This document shows, piece after piece, positions 33,553 through 44,174 of a DNA stretch of 64,000 nt (its first letter is position 1; every line of letters starts with the position of its first letter). The notes under the pieces were generated by a model that saw only the letters and a list, made by a program, of their open reading frames with translations, did not search any database and was not told the origin of the DNA. Source of the DNA: Nonomuraea aurantiaca (lineage in GTDB: Bacteria > Actinomycetota > Actinomycetes > Streptosporangiales > Streptosporangiaceae); the NCBI RefSeq assembly GCF_020215705.1, contig NZ_JAIWNB010000003.1:1-64000 (forward strand), read 5' to 3'. The translations under genes and the position numbers were made by a program.

Positions 33553-34524
33553 GTGGCGGTGACGATTCGTGACGTGGCTGAGGCGTCGGGCGTGCATGTT
33601 TCCACGGTGTCCCGGGCGTTCTCCGCGCCCCACCTGGTCAACCCCGAGACGCGCACCCGCGTGCTCGCCATCGCCGAGGACCTCGGCTACCGGCCCAACC
33701 GCGCCGCCCGTGCGCTGACCACGGGCCGCACCCACAACATCGGCCTCATCGTGGCCGACATCGCCAACCCCTTCTTCCCTCCGCTGATCAAGGCCGCCCA
33801 GGCGCAGGCCAGGCTCCGTGACTACCACGTGTTCGTGGCCGACACCGACGAGGACCCGCAGGTGGAGGAGGATCTGATCCAGACCCTCACCAAGCAGGTC
33901 GACGGCGTGCTGCTGTGCAGCCCGCGCCTGACGAACCGGACGATAGAGCGGCTGCGCGAGGAGGTGCCGTTCGTCGTGGTCAACCGCCGGGCCAAGGGCA
34001 TGCCGACCGTGCTCATGGACGTGGGCCGCGGGGCCAGGCAGGCCGTCGAGCACCTCACCGCGCTCGGGCACCGGCGCATCGCGCTGGTCACCGGGCCCAG
34101 CGGCTCGTGGACCAGCAAGGAGATGCAGGAGGCGGCCGCCGCGATGAACGACGTGGACGTCGTCTTCCTCGGCCCCAACCCGCCGACGGAGCTGGGCGGC
34201 CTGGCCGCGGCCACCGACGTCATCGCCTCGGGCGCGACGGGCGTGCTGGCCTACAACGACCTGGTGGCCATCGGCCTCATCGAAGGGCTCGCCGAGCGGG
34301 GCAAGAACGTCCCCGGAGACGTCAGTGTCATCGGCGTGGACGACATCGTGCCGGGCCGGCTGAGCCGCCCGAAGCTGACCACGATCGCCATGCCCACCGC
34401 CGCCGCCGGCCGCATCGCCGTAGACCTGCTGCTCCAGTCGGTCGATTCGGCGGCCACCGCCGCCGCCACGATGCTGGAGACGGCCCTGATCGTCCGCGAG
34501 TCCACGGGAAAGGCACACAGATGA
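33553..34524 (+). CDS. LacI-family transcriptional regulator
   Basis: A 323-residue regulator. The DNA-binding domain (TIRDVAEASGVHVSTVSRAF, hinge ALTTGRTHNIG) is followed by a periplasmic-binding-protein-like sensor (GLIVADIANPFFPP, VIGVDDIVPG). The recognition helix (VHVSTVSRAF) and hinge fit operators with a CG centre, three of which flank this locus and the operon at 22.8-28.6 kb. GTG 33553 follows GGAGGAGG. The stop overlaps the aldose epimerase gene (ATGA). Effector unknown, likely a sugar acid. Confidence 0.9.
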   Translation: MAVTIRDVAEASGVHVSTVSRAFSAPHLVNPETRTRVLAIAEDLGYRPNRAARALTTGRTHNIGLIVADIANPFFPPLIKAAQAQARLRDYHVFVADTDEDPQVEEDLIQTLTKQVDGVLLCSPRLTNRTIERLREEVPFVVVNRRAKGMPTVLMDVGRGARQAVEHLTALGHRRIALVTGPSGSWTSKEMQEAAAAMNDVDVVFLGPNPPTELGGLAAATDVIASGATGVLAYNDLVAIGLIEGLAERGKNVPGDVSVIGVDDIVPGRLSRPKLTTIAMPTAAAGRIAVDLLLQSVDSAATAAATMLETALIVRESTGKAHR

Positions 34525-35462
34525 TGTTCGGAACGCTGCCGTCGGGTGAAGAGGTCGAGCGCGTCGAGCTGTCCTCGGGACGGCTGCGCGCGAGCGTGCT
34601 CACGTACGGCGCCATCCTGCAGTCGCTGGAGGTGTCCGGCGTCAACGTGGTGCTCGGACTGCCCACGCTGGAGGACTACCTCACCCGCAGCCGCTACTTC
34701 GGCGCCGTCGTCGGCAGATACGGCAACCGCATAGCGGGCGGCCGCTTCACCCTCGACGGGGTCGAGCACCGCCTGCCGCTCAACAACGGGCCCAACAGCC
34801 TGCACGGCGGTAACCACGGCTTCGACCGCAAGGTGTGGACGGTCTCCGCGGCCACCGGCTCCTCCGTGACGCTCACGCTGACCAGCCCCGACGGCGACCA
34901 GGGCTATCCGGGCACGCTGACCGCCTCGGTCACCTACACGCTCGAGGACGACGCCCTGCGCCTGGACTACACGGCCCAGACCGACGCGCCCACCGTCGTC
35001 AACCTCACCAACCACTCCTACTTCAACCTGGCGGGCGGCGGCGACGTGCTCGGGCACGTGATCCAGATGGATGCCGAGCACTACCTGCCCGTCGACGAGG
35101 ACAAGATCCCCACGGGCGAGCCGGCGCCGGTCAAGGGCACGCCGTTCGACTTCACCACGCCGCACGCGGTGGGCGAGCGCTACGACGGCGGCTACGACCA
35201 CTGCTTCGTGCTCGACGGCGGCATCCGGGTGACCGAGCCGGTCGGCGGCCTGACCATGGAGGTCACGACCACCGAGCCGGGCGTCCAGTTCTACGCGGGC
35301 GGCATGCTCGACGGGGTCGCCACGCCGTACGGGCCGCACGCGGGTCTGTGCCTGGAGACGCAGCACTTCCCCGACTCGCCCAACCAGCCGCAGTTCCCCT
35401 CGACCGTGCTGCGGCCGGGCGAGACCCGCACCTCGACGACCTCCTACCGGTTCACCACCTGA
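34521..35462 (+). CDS. galM: Aldose 1-epimerase
   Basis: A 313-residue galactose mutarotase-type enzyme that interconverts sugar anomers. Motifs VVGRYGNRIAGGRF, NGPNSLHGG, LTNHSYFNLAG (catalytic His) and the C-terminal LCLETQHFPDSPN (general-base Glu) are present. It is coupled to the LacI gene by ATGA. Its 3' end overlaps the converging phosphatase gene by 19 bp. Confidence 0.93.
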   Translation: MMFGTLPSGEEVERVELSSGRLRASVLTYGAILQSLEVSGVNVVLGLPTLEDYLTRSRYFGAVVGRYGNRIAGGRFTLDGVEHRLPLNNGPNSLHGGNHGFDRKVWTVSAATGSSVTLTLTSPDGDQGYPGTLTASVTYTLEDDALRLDYTAQTDAPTVVNLTNHSYFNLAGGGDVLGHVIQMDAEHYLPVDEDKIPTGEPAPVKGTPFDFTTPHAVGERYDGGYDHCFVLDGGIRVTEPVGGLTMEVTTTEPGVQFYAGGMLDGVATPYGPHAGLCLETQHFPDSPNQPQFPSTVLRPGETRTSTTSYRFTT

Positions 35463-37915
35463 CCGCCCGCTCGCAGCGCGGTCGTGGCCCGGAGCACCAG
35501 CAGCGCCACGTCGTCGTGTGACGGCTCGGTGGCGAACGACTCGACCGCCTGCCGGATCCGCTCGGCCACGGCGTGCGCGCTCAGCCCCGAGCAGCCCGAC
35601 AGGATCGCGGTCAGCCCGTCGTCGTCATCGAGCAGCCGGTCGCCGTCGCGCCGCTCGGTGACGCCGTCGGTGACGCACAGCAGCAGCTCCTCGGGCAGCA
35701 GCTCGAACGTCTCGGTGTAGAACCGCGCGTCGCCGTCGATGCCCAGCAGCAGCTGCGAGGTGGCGACGGGCTGGACCTCGCCGTTCGCGCGCAGCAGCAG
35801 GGGCGGGGGATGGCCCGCCGAGGCGAGCGTGCACAGCGCGCCGCCCTGGGGCAGCGGCGTCAGCTCGCCGCAGAGCAGGCTGAGGAAGCGGCCGTCCTCG
35901 CCCTCGTCGAGCAGCGTCTGGTTGAGCCGGTCGAGGATGTCGGCCACGGTGTAGTTCTCCTTGGCCAGCAGCCGTACGGCGTGGCGGGCCAGCCCGGTCA
36001 CCGCGGCGGCCTCCGGACCGCTGCCGCAGACGTCGCCGAGGGCGAAGCACCAGTGGTCGCCGACGGTGAACAGGTCGTAGAAGTCGCCGCCGACGTGCGC
36101 ACCCTCTTCGGCGGGCTCGTAGACGACCGCCGACTCCAGCCCCGGCATCGGCGCCACCCGCATGGGCAGCAGGCTGCGCTGCAGCACGCTTGACGTGGTC
36201 GCCTGCCGCGAGTAGAGCATGGCCGTGTGGAGGTTGAGTGCCACCAGGCGGCACAGGTCGGCGAGCAGGTCGGCCAGCTCCAGCGGCAGGGTCGGCTCGA
36301 CGCGCCCGATCACCAGCGCGCCGTGCGAGCGGCCCTGGGTGAGCAGCGGGAACGACAGCACGCTCTCCGGCCCGACCGGCCAGGTCACCTCGCCCAGCGC
36401 CGAACGCGGGATGACGGGCAGGACCTGGCGCAGCTCGGCGTTGTGGCGTTCCTCGCTGTGCCACACGTGCGCGAGCCTGGTCATGCCTGCCAGGTCGGTC
36501 AGGTAGACCGCCGCCCAGGTGGCGATCTTGGGTACGACCAGCTGGGCCGTCAGAGCCGCGATCAGCTCCTCGTCGTGTACGCCCGCCAGCAGTTCGCCGG
36601 CCTCCGCCAGGAACGACAGCCGGCCCCGATGCGCCCGGTCCCGCTCGGCCAGTCGCTCGCGCTGCACGGTCACCGCCACCTGGTCCGCGATGTACTGCAG
36701 GCTCGCGGTGAGCGCCTGGTCGAACCGGCCGGGCTCGGCGGCGGTCGCCACGAGGTAGCCGGTCACCTCGCCCGCCACCATGAGCGGCGCGCACGCCAGC
36801 GACCTGGCCTGGAGCCGCTGGGCCAGCTCGACGTCGGTGGCCAGCAGGTCGTCGAACATCGCCGGCGCCTTCTGCTCCACGCCGAACACGCCCGCGGTCA
36901 CCACACCCACCAGCCCCGCCGTCGCCCCGGTGCCCGCCGCGACGCCGAACCGGTTGCCGCCCTCGGCCCGTACCAGCACATAGGCGGCGTCGGCCGCGCT
37001 GGACAGCTGGACGATCTGCGCGATGGTGTCGAGCAACTCGTCGAGCGGCATGTCGTTGTCGAGCAGGTCCTTGATGCGGCCGCCCGGCTCCCGCTTGAGC
37101 GGGGCCGGTGGGGAGGCCAGGACGTAGCGGTGGTCGCTGGACACCACGATCCAGATCGACCGGCGGTCCTGGGCGCGGCCGTCGGTACGCAGGTGGGAGA
37201 TGTAGACCGGGAGCAGGTCCCCGTCGCGGTGCCGCATCCTGGACTCGCCGCGCCAGCGGCCGAGGCCGAGCGTGTCCGACAGCGACAGCGCGCACGGGCC
37301 GTGCCTGCGCCAGGCGACCAGCTCCGCCAGCGGCCGGCCGGCGACCTGGGCGGCGGACCAGCCGAGCAGCGCCTCCGCCTCGGCGTTCCAGGTGACGATC
37401 CGGCCGTCGAGGTCGCTCACGATGACGGCGACGTGCAGGGTCTCCGTGGAGGCGGCGATCGCGGCGGCCTTCGTGGCGGGGATGCCGGACGCGCTCTCGT
37501 GGCCGCACCCCTTGTCGAGCTCCATGCGGACCCAGACCCGCTTGGCGGCGCCCGTGTACGTGACGCCCCAGGCGTCGGCGAGCATGCCCGCCAGCGCGAG
37601 CCCGCGCCCCGTGGTGGCCATGCCGTCGGGCGGTGGCGACTCGGCGGCGGGCACGATCAGGGTCGGGTGATGGTCGTCGACCTCGATCTCCAGCCTGGTC
37701 GGGACGGCGTTCGGGTCGAGCCGGCAGGTCAGCTCCAGCCCCGTTCCCGCGTGCACCACGGCATTGGTGACGAGTTCGCTGGTCAGCAGCACGGCGTCTT
37801 CGGTCAGGTGGCTCAGCTGCCATTCGCCGAGCACCTGACGTACGAAGCGCCGTGCGGCCGCGGGGGCCTGCGGGGTGCCGTCGAAGGCCGTGCTCGACAC
37901 GCGGGTCGTGTCCAC
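35444..37915 (-). CDS. Multidomain SpoIIE/RsbU phosphatase with anti-sigma kinase, PAS and GAF domains
   Basis: An 823-residue signalling protein. Residues about 15-135 are a GHKL ATPase of the RsbW anti-sigma type (LLTSELVTNAVVHA, GRGLALAGMLADAWG). A PAS domain follows (VAVIVSDLDGRIVTWNAEAE), then two GAF-like domains (about 295-585), then a PP2C-type phosphatase (HVGGDFYDLF, GDVCGSGPEAA, CVTDGVTERRDGD, SHDDVALLVL). Such proteins switch partner anti-sigma antagonists through dephosphorylation. The fused kinase and phosphatase make it a self-contained partner-switch module. GTG start at 37915. A receiver protein gene diverges at 38107. Confidence 0.88.
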   Translation of the reverse strand: MDTTRVSSTAFDGTPQAPAAARRFVRQVLGEWQLSHLTEDAVLLTSELVTNAVVHAGTGLELTCRLDPNAVPTRLEIEVDDHHPTLIVPAAESPPPDGMATTGRGLALAGMLADAWGVTYTGAAKRVWVRMELDKGCGHESASGIPATKAAAIAASTETLHVAVIVSDLDGRIVTWNAEAEALLGWSAAQVAGRPLAELVAWRRHGPCALSLSDTLGLGRWRGESRMRHRDGDLLPVYISHLRTDGRAQDRRSIWIVVSSDHRYVLASPPAPLKREPGGRIKDLLDNDMPLDELLDTIAQIVQLSSAADAAYVLVRAEGGNRFGVAAGTGATAGLVGVVTAGVFGVEQKAPAMFDDLLATDVELAQRLQARSLACAPLMVAGEVTGYLVATAAEPGRFDQALTASLQYIADQVAVTVQRERLAERDRAHRGRLSFLAEAGELLAGVHDEELIAALTAQLVVPKIATWAAVYLTDLAGMTRLAHVWHSEERHNAELRQVLPVIPRSALGEVTWPVGPESVLSFPLLTQGRSHGALVIGRVEPTLPLELADLLADLCRLVALNLHTAMLYSRQATTSSVLQRSLLPMRVAPMPGLESAVVYEPAEEGAHVGGDFYDLFTVGDHWCFALGDVCGSGPEAAAVTGLARHAVRLLAKENYTVADILDRLNQTLLDEGEDGRFLSLLCGELTPLPQGGALCTLASAGHPPPLLLRANGEVQPVATSQLLLGIDGDARFYTETFELLPEELLLCVTDGVTERRDGDRLLDDDDGLTAILSGCSGLSAHAVAERIRQAVESFATEPSHDDVALLVLRATTALRAGGQVVNR

Positions 37916-38106
37916 TATGCGTCCTAGAACATCACTCGATGTGGCAGTTCGGTCACTCTCAGAGTGGCAGACTGGACGGCTCCAATACCCCCACTTGCAA
38001 AGAAGGCCTCCATGGTCGTGCTGTTGGAGCCCCTGGCGGTGAGGTATGGACGGGTCTCGGATGGTCTCGGCTGGTTTCAGGTGATTTCGGGGAAAGGAAG
38101 GTCGTG

Positions 38107-38727
38107 ATGAATCGCCGGGTGAAGATCTTGCTGGTCGACGACAAGGACGAGAGCCTGGTCGCGCTGGAGGCGGTCTTACGCCCGCTTCAGCAGCAGCTGT
38201 TCAAGGCCAGGTCGGGGCAGGAGGCGATGAAGCTGATGCTCCGCCACGACTTCGCGGTGGTGCTGCTCGACGTGCTCATGCCCGGCATGGACGGCTTCGA
38301 GACGGCCACCCACATCAAGCGGTTCGACCAGGCGCGTGACGTGCCCATCATCTTCCTGACCAGCACCGAGCCGGGATCCGGCGCCACGTTCCGGGGCTAC
38401 GCCGTGGGGGCGGTCGACTACATCACCAAGCCGTTCGATCCGTGGGTGGTGCGCTCCAAGGTCGCGGTCTTCATCGAGTTGTTCCGCAAGAACGCGGTGC
38501 TGCGCGAGCAGTCGGCCCTGCTGGGCGACCTCGTGAAGAACGACGCGGTGCTGTCGAGGAACGCGCAGGTGCTGTGCGGATTCTCCGAGCGGCTCGGCGC
38601 CGTCGAGGCGCGGCTCGACGAACTGGCCCGCTCCTGCGCCGACGACGAGGCGTTGCGGGAGGCGATCAGGGACACGGCCGAGCTGGTCGCCGACATGCAG
38701 GCGGCCTTCGACACGGTTCGGCTGTGA
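38107..38727 (+). CDS. Response regulator receiver protein with coiled-coil tail
   Basis: A 206-residue protein. The receiver domain has ILLVDDKDESL, phospho-acceptor Asp in VVLLDVLMPGMDGFE, and KPFDPWVVRSKV. The C-terminal 75 residues are helical and charged (VEARLDELARSCADDEALRE) with no DNA-binding motif, so it is probably a protein-protein switch. It is divergent from the SpoIIE phosphatase, a likely partner. ATG 38107; GTG 38104 is also in frame. Confidence 0.8.
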   Translation: MNRRVKILLVDDKDESLVALEAVLRPLQQQLFKARSGQEAMKLMLRHDFAVVLLDVLMPGMDGFETATHIKRFDQARDVPIIFLTSTEPGSGATFRGYAVGAVDYITKPFDPWVVRSKVAVFIELFRKNAVLREQSALLGDLVKNDAVLSRNAQVLCGFSERLGAVEARLDELARSCADDEALREAIRDTAELVADMQAAFDTVRL

Positions 38728-38796
38728 CGGACTCGGGGTAGGACACTCGGCGAGCCTGTGTGCGTTCCGCGGTGTCTCCGTCGTACCTTTGGCATC

Positions 38797-41304
38797 ATGG
38801 CCACCCGTACGCCGAAAAGCGCATCGAAGGGGCCGGCGAAGCGGTCGACCTCCGCCCGCTCGACCCCCGCCAAGCGCGCATCCAGCTCGACCGGGCGGCC
38901 GAGGGCGAAGGGGGCCGGGTCGGCCCGCAAGCCGGGCCTGACCCACCATGACCCGATCACGTGGGTCTTCACGATGATCGGCAAGCTGATCGTCGGGCTC
39001 TGGATGCTGCTCGCCAACGGCATCGGCAGCACCGCCCGGGCGCTCGGCAAGAACGCGCGCGACCTCGATCCGGCGCACCGGCGCGACGGGGTGGGACTGT
39101 CCGTGCTCGCCGGCGCCATCGTGCTGGCCGCGATGACCTGGCGCCAGGCAGACAGCACGGTCTCCGGCGTGGTCAACGTCACCGTGCACAGCGTGTTCGG
39201 GTCGCTGGCGTGGGCGCTGCCGCTGCTGCTCGGCCTGCTCGCCTGGCGCTACCTGCGCCACCCCGACCAGAACGCCGACACCGGGCGCATGGTGATCGGG
39301 TGGAGCGCGCTGCTCGTCGGCGTGCTCGGCGTCATCCACGTCGCCAACGACACGCCCTACCCCGCCGGCACCGCCAACGACGGCATGGAGCGGGTGTCGC
39401 AGGCGGGCGGCATCATCGGGTTCATCGTGTCGGCGCCGCCGATGAGCATCCTGCCCGCCTGGATCACGATCCCGCTGCTGCTGATCCTTTCGGGCTTCGG
39501 CGTGCTGGTCATCACGGCGACCCCCGTCCACCGCGTCCCGGAGCGGCTGGCCGAGCTCACGCACCTGCTGTTCGAACGGCACGCGCTCGCCGAGCAGGCG
39601 ACGCCCGTCAGGAAGCGGCCCAGGACCAAGAAGGGCGAGACGGGCGACAAGCCGGATCTCGTCAAGCCGTACGACACGCCGGTGCTCTCCGAGCAGGACA
39701 AGCGGGCCGAGCACTCGCCCGAGATCGTGCCGGGGCTGACGGACGAGGAGGAGCCGCCTCCCGCGCCGGTCAAGAAGGCCGAGCCGCCGGAGCCCACTCC
39801 CGCGCCCCGCAAGGTCGAGCAGCTGGTGCTCTCGCCCCAGGCAGGGCCGTACAGTCTGCCTGATCTGCAGTTCCTCAAGCCGGGCAGCGCGCCCAAGCCG
39901 CAGACCAAGGCCAACACCGTCGTCGTCAACGCGCTGACCAGCGTCCTTGAGCAGTTCGTCATCGACGCGCAGGTGATCGGGTTCACCCGCGGCCCGACCG
40001 TGACCCGCTACGAGATCGAGCTGGGCCCCGCGGTCAAGGTGGAGAAGGTGACGGCGCTCACCAAGAACATCGCTTACGCCGTTAAATCGGCAGATGTTCG
40101 GATCTTGTCGCCGATTCCGGGGAAGTCGGCGATCGGGGTGGAGATCCCGAACGCGGACAAGGACCTGGTCTCCCTGGGCGACGTGCTGAAGTCCCAGGTG
40201 GCGCAGAGCGACCACCATCCGATGATCGTGGGACTGGGCAAGGACGTCGAGGGCCGCACGATCGTGGCGAACCTCGCCAAGATGCCCCACCTGCTCATCG
40301 CGGGCGCCACCGGCGCCGGCAAGTCGGTCTGCGTCAACGGCCTGATCACCTCCATCCTGATGCGGGCCACGCCCGACGAGGTACGCATGGTGCTGGTCGA
40401 CCCCAAACGGGTGGAGCTGTCGGTCTATGAGGGCATCCCTCACCTGATCACGCCCATCATCACCAACCCGAAGAAGGCCGCGGAGGCCCTCGAATGGGTG
40501 GTGGGGGAGATGGACCGTCGCTACGACGACCTGGCCGCCAGCGGGTTCCGGCACGTCGACGAGTTCAACAAGGCCGTACGGGCCGGCAAGCTGCAGCCGC
40601 CGCCGGGCAGCGAGCGGGTCTACCAGCCCTACCCGTACCTCCTGGTGATCGTCGACGAGCTGGCCGACCTGATGATGGTCGCCCCGCGTGACGTCGAGGA
40701 CTCCATCGTGCGCATCACGCAGCTCGCCCGCGCGGCCGGCATCCACCTGGTCATCGCCACGCAGCGGCCCTCCGTCGACGTGGTCACCGGCCTGATCAAG
40801 GCGAACGTGCCCTCGCGGCTGGCCTTCGCCGTGTCGAGTCTCACCGACTCGCGGGTCATCCTCGACCAGCCGGGCGCCGACAAGCTGGTCGGCCAGGGTG
40901 ACGCGCTGTTCCTGCCGATGGGCGCCAGCAAGCCCATCCGCATCCAGAACGCGTTCGTCTCGGAGAAGGAGATCGCCGAGATCGTCACGCACTGCAAGAC
41001 GCAGATGCAGGCCGAATACCGCGACGACGTCGCCGCGGCGCCGGTCAAGCGGGAGATCGACGGGGACATCGGCGACGACCTCGACCTGCTCGTCCAGGCG
41101 GCCGAGCTGATCGTGACCACGCAGTTCGGCTCGACCTCGATGCTGCAGCGCAAGCTCCGCGTCGGCTTCGCCAAGGCGGGCCGGCTCATGGACCTGCTGG
41201 AGAGCCGCAACGTGGTCGGCCCCAGCGAGGGTTCGAAGGCCCGCGAAGTGATCGTGAAGCCCGATGATCTGCCCGGTTTGCTAGCTGACTTGCGTGGCGA
41301 ATGA
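38797..41304 (+). CDS. ftsK: DNA translocase FtsK/SpoIIIE
   Basis: An 835-residue septal DNA pump that clears chromosome arms during division or sporulation. A basic Ser/Thr/Lys-rich start is followed by several membrane helices (to about residue 260), a charged Pro/Glu linker, the alpha domain and the RecA-like motor with Walker A GATGAGKS and Walker B LLVIVDELADLMM, then the gamma winged helix (TTQFGSTSMLQRKLRVGFAK). ATG 38797 begins the usual lysine-rich start. It heads a conserved block running to clgR. Confidence 0.96.
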   Translation: MATRTPKSASKGPAKRSTSARSTPAKRASSSTGRPRAKGAGSARKPGLTHHDPITWVFTMIGKLIVGLWMLLANGIGSTARALGKNARDLDPAHRRDGVGLSVLAGAIVLAAMTWRQADSTVSGVVNVTVHSVFGSLAWALPLLLGLLAWRYLRHPDQNADTGRMVIGWSALLVGVLGVIHVANDTPYPAGTANDGMERVSQAGGIIGFIVSAPPMSILPAWITIPLLLILSGFGVLVITATPVHRVPERLAELTHLLFERHALAEQATPVRKRPRTKKGETGDKPDLVKPYDTPVLSEQDKRAEHSPEIVPGLTDEEEPPPAPVKKAEPPEPTPAPRKVEQLVLSPQAGPYSLPDLQFLKPGSAPKPQTKANTVVVNALTSVLEQFVIDAQVIGFTRGPTVTRYEIELGPAVKVEKVTALTKNIAYAVKSADVRILSPIPGKSAIGVEIPNADKDLVSLGDVLKSQVAQSDHHPMIVGLGKDVEGRTIVANLAKMPHLLIAGATGAGKSVCVNGLITSILMRATPDEVRMVLVDPKRVELSVYEGIPHLITPIITNPKKAAEALEWVVGEMDRRYDDLAASGFRHVDEFNKAVRAGKLQPPPGSERVYQPYPYLLVIVDELADLMMVAPRDVEDSIVRITQLARAAGIHLVIATQRPSVDVVTGLIKANVPSRLAFAVSSLTDSRVILDQPGADKLVGQGDALFLPMGASKPIRIQNAFVSEKEIAEIVTHCKTQMQAEYRDDVAAAPVKREIDGDIGDDLDLLVQAAELIVTTQFGSTSMLQRKLRVGFAKAGRLMDLLESRNVVGPSEGSKAREVIVKPDDLPGLLADLRGE

Positions 41305-41382
41305 CCCCAATGCACGTTCGCCCGACGACTACTGATTGAATGTGAATCATTACAGAACGTCGTGGGACGGAAGGCGCTAGCC

Positions 41383-42147
41383 ATGCCGGAACAGAGCACA
41401 GGGGCCATGCTGGCGGCGGCCCGGCGGTCAGCCGGGCTGACGGTCGCGCAACTGAGCGAGACCACCCGCATTCGCGAGGCGATCATCTACGCGATCGAGC
41501 GTGACGACTTCTCGCAGTGCGGTGGTGATTTCTATGCGAGGGGACATGTCAGGGCCGTAGCCAAGGCCGTCGGGCTCGATCCCGTGGCGACCGTCCACCT
41601 CTATGACGAAGAACACAGCGGGGCGGTCACGCCCATCCGGGCCGCGGCCGTGTTCCAGGCCGAGCGCAAGATCAGGATCAACGAGCGGCGCGGTCTCAAC
41701 TGGACGATGGCACTGGGCGTGGCCCTGGCCATCACCATGGTCTTCGGGGCGGTCAGGGTGCTCGGCGGCGGCACGTCGGACGAGATGCGCACCGCCGACT
41801 CCCACCTCATCCCGCCGAACGTCCCGATCAACGAGCACGCTCCCAAGCCGTCGCACGCCAAGGGGAAGGCGTCCAACGCGGCCGCCAAGGACGTCGTCGT
41901 CGTCAAGGTCAAGGCCAAGCGCCCGTCATACCTGAACGTCAGCGACGACAAGGGGCGCAAGCTGTTCTCGGGCACGTTGCCGGCGGGCAAGAGCAAGACC
42001 TACCGGTCCGACACCGAGGTCCATCTTCTGATCGGCGACGCGGGCGCCGTGTCGTTGCAGGTCGACGGCAAGGACCTGGGTCATCCGGGGGCTCTGGGGG
42101 AGATGGTGACGCGCTCGTTCAAGCCTTCCAAGGCACAACCTAGGTAG
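41383..42147 (+). CDS. RodZ-like helix-turn-helix membrane protein
   Basis: A 254-residue protein with N-terminal HTH ([40 protein letters not shown]), one membrane helix ([20 protein letters not shown]) and an extracellular DUF4115 beta domain ([20 protein letters not shown]). This is the RodZ architecture, a bacterial morphogenesis factor linked to MreB. ATG 41383 with GGACGGAAGG upstream; 79 bp after ftsK. Confidence 0.85.
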   Translation: MPEQSTGAMLAAARRSAGLTVAQLSETTRIREAIIYAIERDDFSQCGGDFYARGHVRAVAKAVGLDPVATVHLYDEEHSGAVTPIRAAAVFQAERKIRINERRGLNWTMALGVALAITMVFGAVRVLGGGTSDEMRTADSHLIPPNVPINEHAPKPSHAKGKASNAAAKDVVVVKVKAKRPSYLNVSDDKGRKLFSGTLPAGKSKTYRSDTEVHLLIGDAGAVSLQVDGKDLGHPGALGEMVTRSFKPSKAQPR

Positions 42148-42193
42148 CCCGTGCGCCCGGTGGTGGCCAACTGCCGATACCGTAGTGTTCACC

Positions 42194-43603
42194 ATGTCAT
42201 CCCGCCGAACCGCATCGCTGATCACTCTGGGCTGCGCGCGCAACGAGGTCGACTCCGAGGAGCTGGCCGCGCGACTCGAGGCTGCCGGTTGGCAGCTGGG
42301 CGACGACGACCCCGATGTCGTCGTCGTCAACACGTGTGGCTTCATCGACTCGGCGAAGAAGGACTCCATCGACACGCTGCTGGCCGCGGCCGACTCCGGG
42401 GCCAAGGTGGTCGCCGCGGGCTGCATGGCCGAGCGCTACGGCAACGAGCTCGCCGACGCTCTGCCCGAGGCCAGCGCCGTCATCTCCTTCGACGACTACA
42501 CCGAGATCGGCGGCCGACTCGACGACGTGCTCGCCGGCCGGCCGCTCAAGCCGCACACGCCAAGAGACCGCCGCACCCTGCTGCCCATCTCTCCGGTGGA
42601 TCGTGCCAGCGCGCACACGACCGCCATTCCCGGCCACGGCGACCTGCCCGACGGGCTGGCGCCCGCGAGCGGGCCGCGCGTGCTGCGCAAACGGCTCGAC
42701 GAGAGCCCCGTGGCCTCGCTCAAGCTGGCCTCCGGCTGCGACCGGCGCTGCACGTTCTGCGCCATCCCGGCCTTCCGCGGCGCCTACGTCTCGCGCGACC
42801 CTGAGGAGCTCCTGGCCGAGGCCGACTGGCTGGGCCATCGGGGCGTCCGTGAGCTCGTCCTCGTCAGCGAGAACTCGACGTCCTACGGCAAGGACCTGGG
42901 CGACCTGAGGGCGCTGGAGAAGCTGCTGCCGCGGCTCGCGGCGGTCGAGGGCATCGAGCGGGTGCGGGCCAGCTACCTGCAACCGGCCGAGCTGCGCCCG
43001 GGGCTGATCGACGTGCTCGCCGGCACCGAGGGCATCGCCCCCTACTTCGACCTGTCCTTCCAGCACGCCAGTGGCACCGTCCTGCGCCGGATGCGCCGCT
43101 TCGGCGACCCTGAGCGCTTCCTGGGACTGCTGGACAGCATCCGTGAGGGCGCGCCCGAGGCGGGCGTGCGCTCCAACTTCATCGTCGGCTTCCCCGGTGA
43201 GACCGAGGAGGAGTTCGGCGAGCTGGTCGGGTTCCTGGAGCAGGCCAGGCTCGACGTGATCGGCGTGTTCGGCTACTCCGACGAGGACGGCACCGAGGCG
43301 GCCGGCTTCGCCGGCAAGCTCGACCAGGACGTCATCGACGAGCGCGTGCGCGTCCTGACCGAGCTCGCCGAGGAGCTGACCGCGCAGCGCGCGGAGGAGC
43401 GCATCGGCACGGAGGTCGACGTGCTCATCGACGACGACCTGGGTGACGGCGGCTATGAGGGACGGGCCGCCCACCAGGGTCCCGAGGTCGACGGGTCCGT
43501 CACGGTCCAGGGCATCGGCCTGGTCCGCGGTCAGATCGTGCGCGCGGTGGTGGTCGACGCCGAGGGGGTTGACCTGATCGCGCGCATCAAGGCCGGTCCA
43601 TGA
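42194..43603 (+). CDS. rimO: Ribosomal protein S12 methylthiotransferase RimO
   Basis: A 469-residue radical-SAM enzyme that adds a methylthio group to the conserved aspartate of ribosomal protein S12. The N-terminal cluster domain has [25 protein letters not shown] and AAGCMAERY; the radical-SAM motif is [11 protein letters not shown]; the TRAM domain ends the protein. ATG 42194. Confidence 0.96.
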   Translation: MSSRRTASLITLGCARNEVDSEELAARLEAAGWQLGDDDPDVVVVNTCGFIDSAKKDSIDTLLAAADSGAKVVAAGCMAERYGNELADALPEASAVISFDDYTEIGGRLDDVLAGRPLKPHTPRDRRTLLPISPVDRASAHTTAIPGHGDLPDGLAPASGPRVLRKRLDESPVASLKLASGCDRRCTFCAIPAFRGAYVSRDPEELLAEADWLGHRGVRELVLVSENSTSYGKDLGDLRALEKLLPRLAAVEGIERVRASYLQPAELRPGLIDVLAGTEGIAPYFDLSFQHASGTVLRRMRRFGDPERFLGLLDSIREGAPEAGVRSNFIVGFPGETEEEFGELVGFLEQARLDVIGVFGYSDEDGTEAAGFAGKLDQDVIDERVRVLTELAEELTAQRAEERIGTEVDVLIDDDLGDGGYEGRAAHQGPEVDGSVTVQGIGLVRGQIVRAVVVDAEGVDLIARIKAGP

Positions 43604-44172
43604 CCAAGGACGAGCGCCGCGTGGTGAGCCCGTGGAACATCGCCAACGTCCTCACGGTCCTCCGGTTGGTGCTCGTCCCCTTCTTCGTCGTCTGTCTCCT
43701 GCTGCCCGGCATGGGCTGGCGCCTGGCCGCGCTGGCGGTGTTCGCCGTGGCCTCGCTCACCGACCATCTGGACGGCGAGCTGGCCAGGCGCTACGGGCTG
43801 ATCACCGATTTCGGGAAGATCGCCGACCCGATCGCCGACAAGGCGCTGACCGGCGCGGCCCTGGTGTCCCTGTCGATCCTAGGCGAGCTGCCGTGGTGGG
43901 TGACGGTCACCGTCCTGGGCCGCGAGCTGGGCATCACCGCCCTGCGGTTCGTGCTGCTCCGGCACGCGGTCATCCCGGCCAGCTACGGCGGCAAGGTCAA
44001 GACCGTGCTGCAGATCGCGGCCATCGTCCTCTACATCCTGCCCGGCGTGCCCGACCCGATCCGCTGGGTGGTGATGGGCGCGGCCCTGGTCGTCACGGTG
44101 GCCACAGGCGTCGACTACGTGGTGCGCGCGATCAAGCTACGACAGGTGGCCAGACGGGCTCGCGGGGAGTGA
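43600..44172 (+). CDS. pgsA: CDP-diacylglycerol-glycerol-3-phosphate 3-phosphatidyltransferase
   Basis: A 190-residue membrane enzyme of phosphatidylglycerol synthesis. The CDP-alcohol phosphotransferase motif is complete: [20 protein letters not shown] followed by [10 protein letters not shown]. Start overlaps the rimO stop (ATGA). Confidence 0.94.
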   Translation: MTKDERRVVSPWNIANVLTVLRLVLVPFFVVCLLLPGMGWRLAALAVFAVASLTDHLDGELARRYGLITDFGKIADPIADKALTGAALVSLSILGELPWWVTVTVLGRELGITALRFVLLRHAVIPASYGGKVKTVLQIAAIVLYILPGVPDPIRWVVMGAALVVTVATGVDYVVRAIKLRQVARRARGE

Positions 44173-44174
44173 TC

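Noticed and set aside
36227-37927. 566-codon plus-strand frame over the SpoIIE phosphatase gene
   Set aside because: Antisense to a clear multidomain gene and without recognisable domains.
38176-40992. 938-codon minus-strand open frame over ftsK
   Set aside because: It is a shadow of ftsK and the receiver gene, full of His/Arg/Gly/Asp low-complexity sequence.
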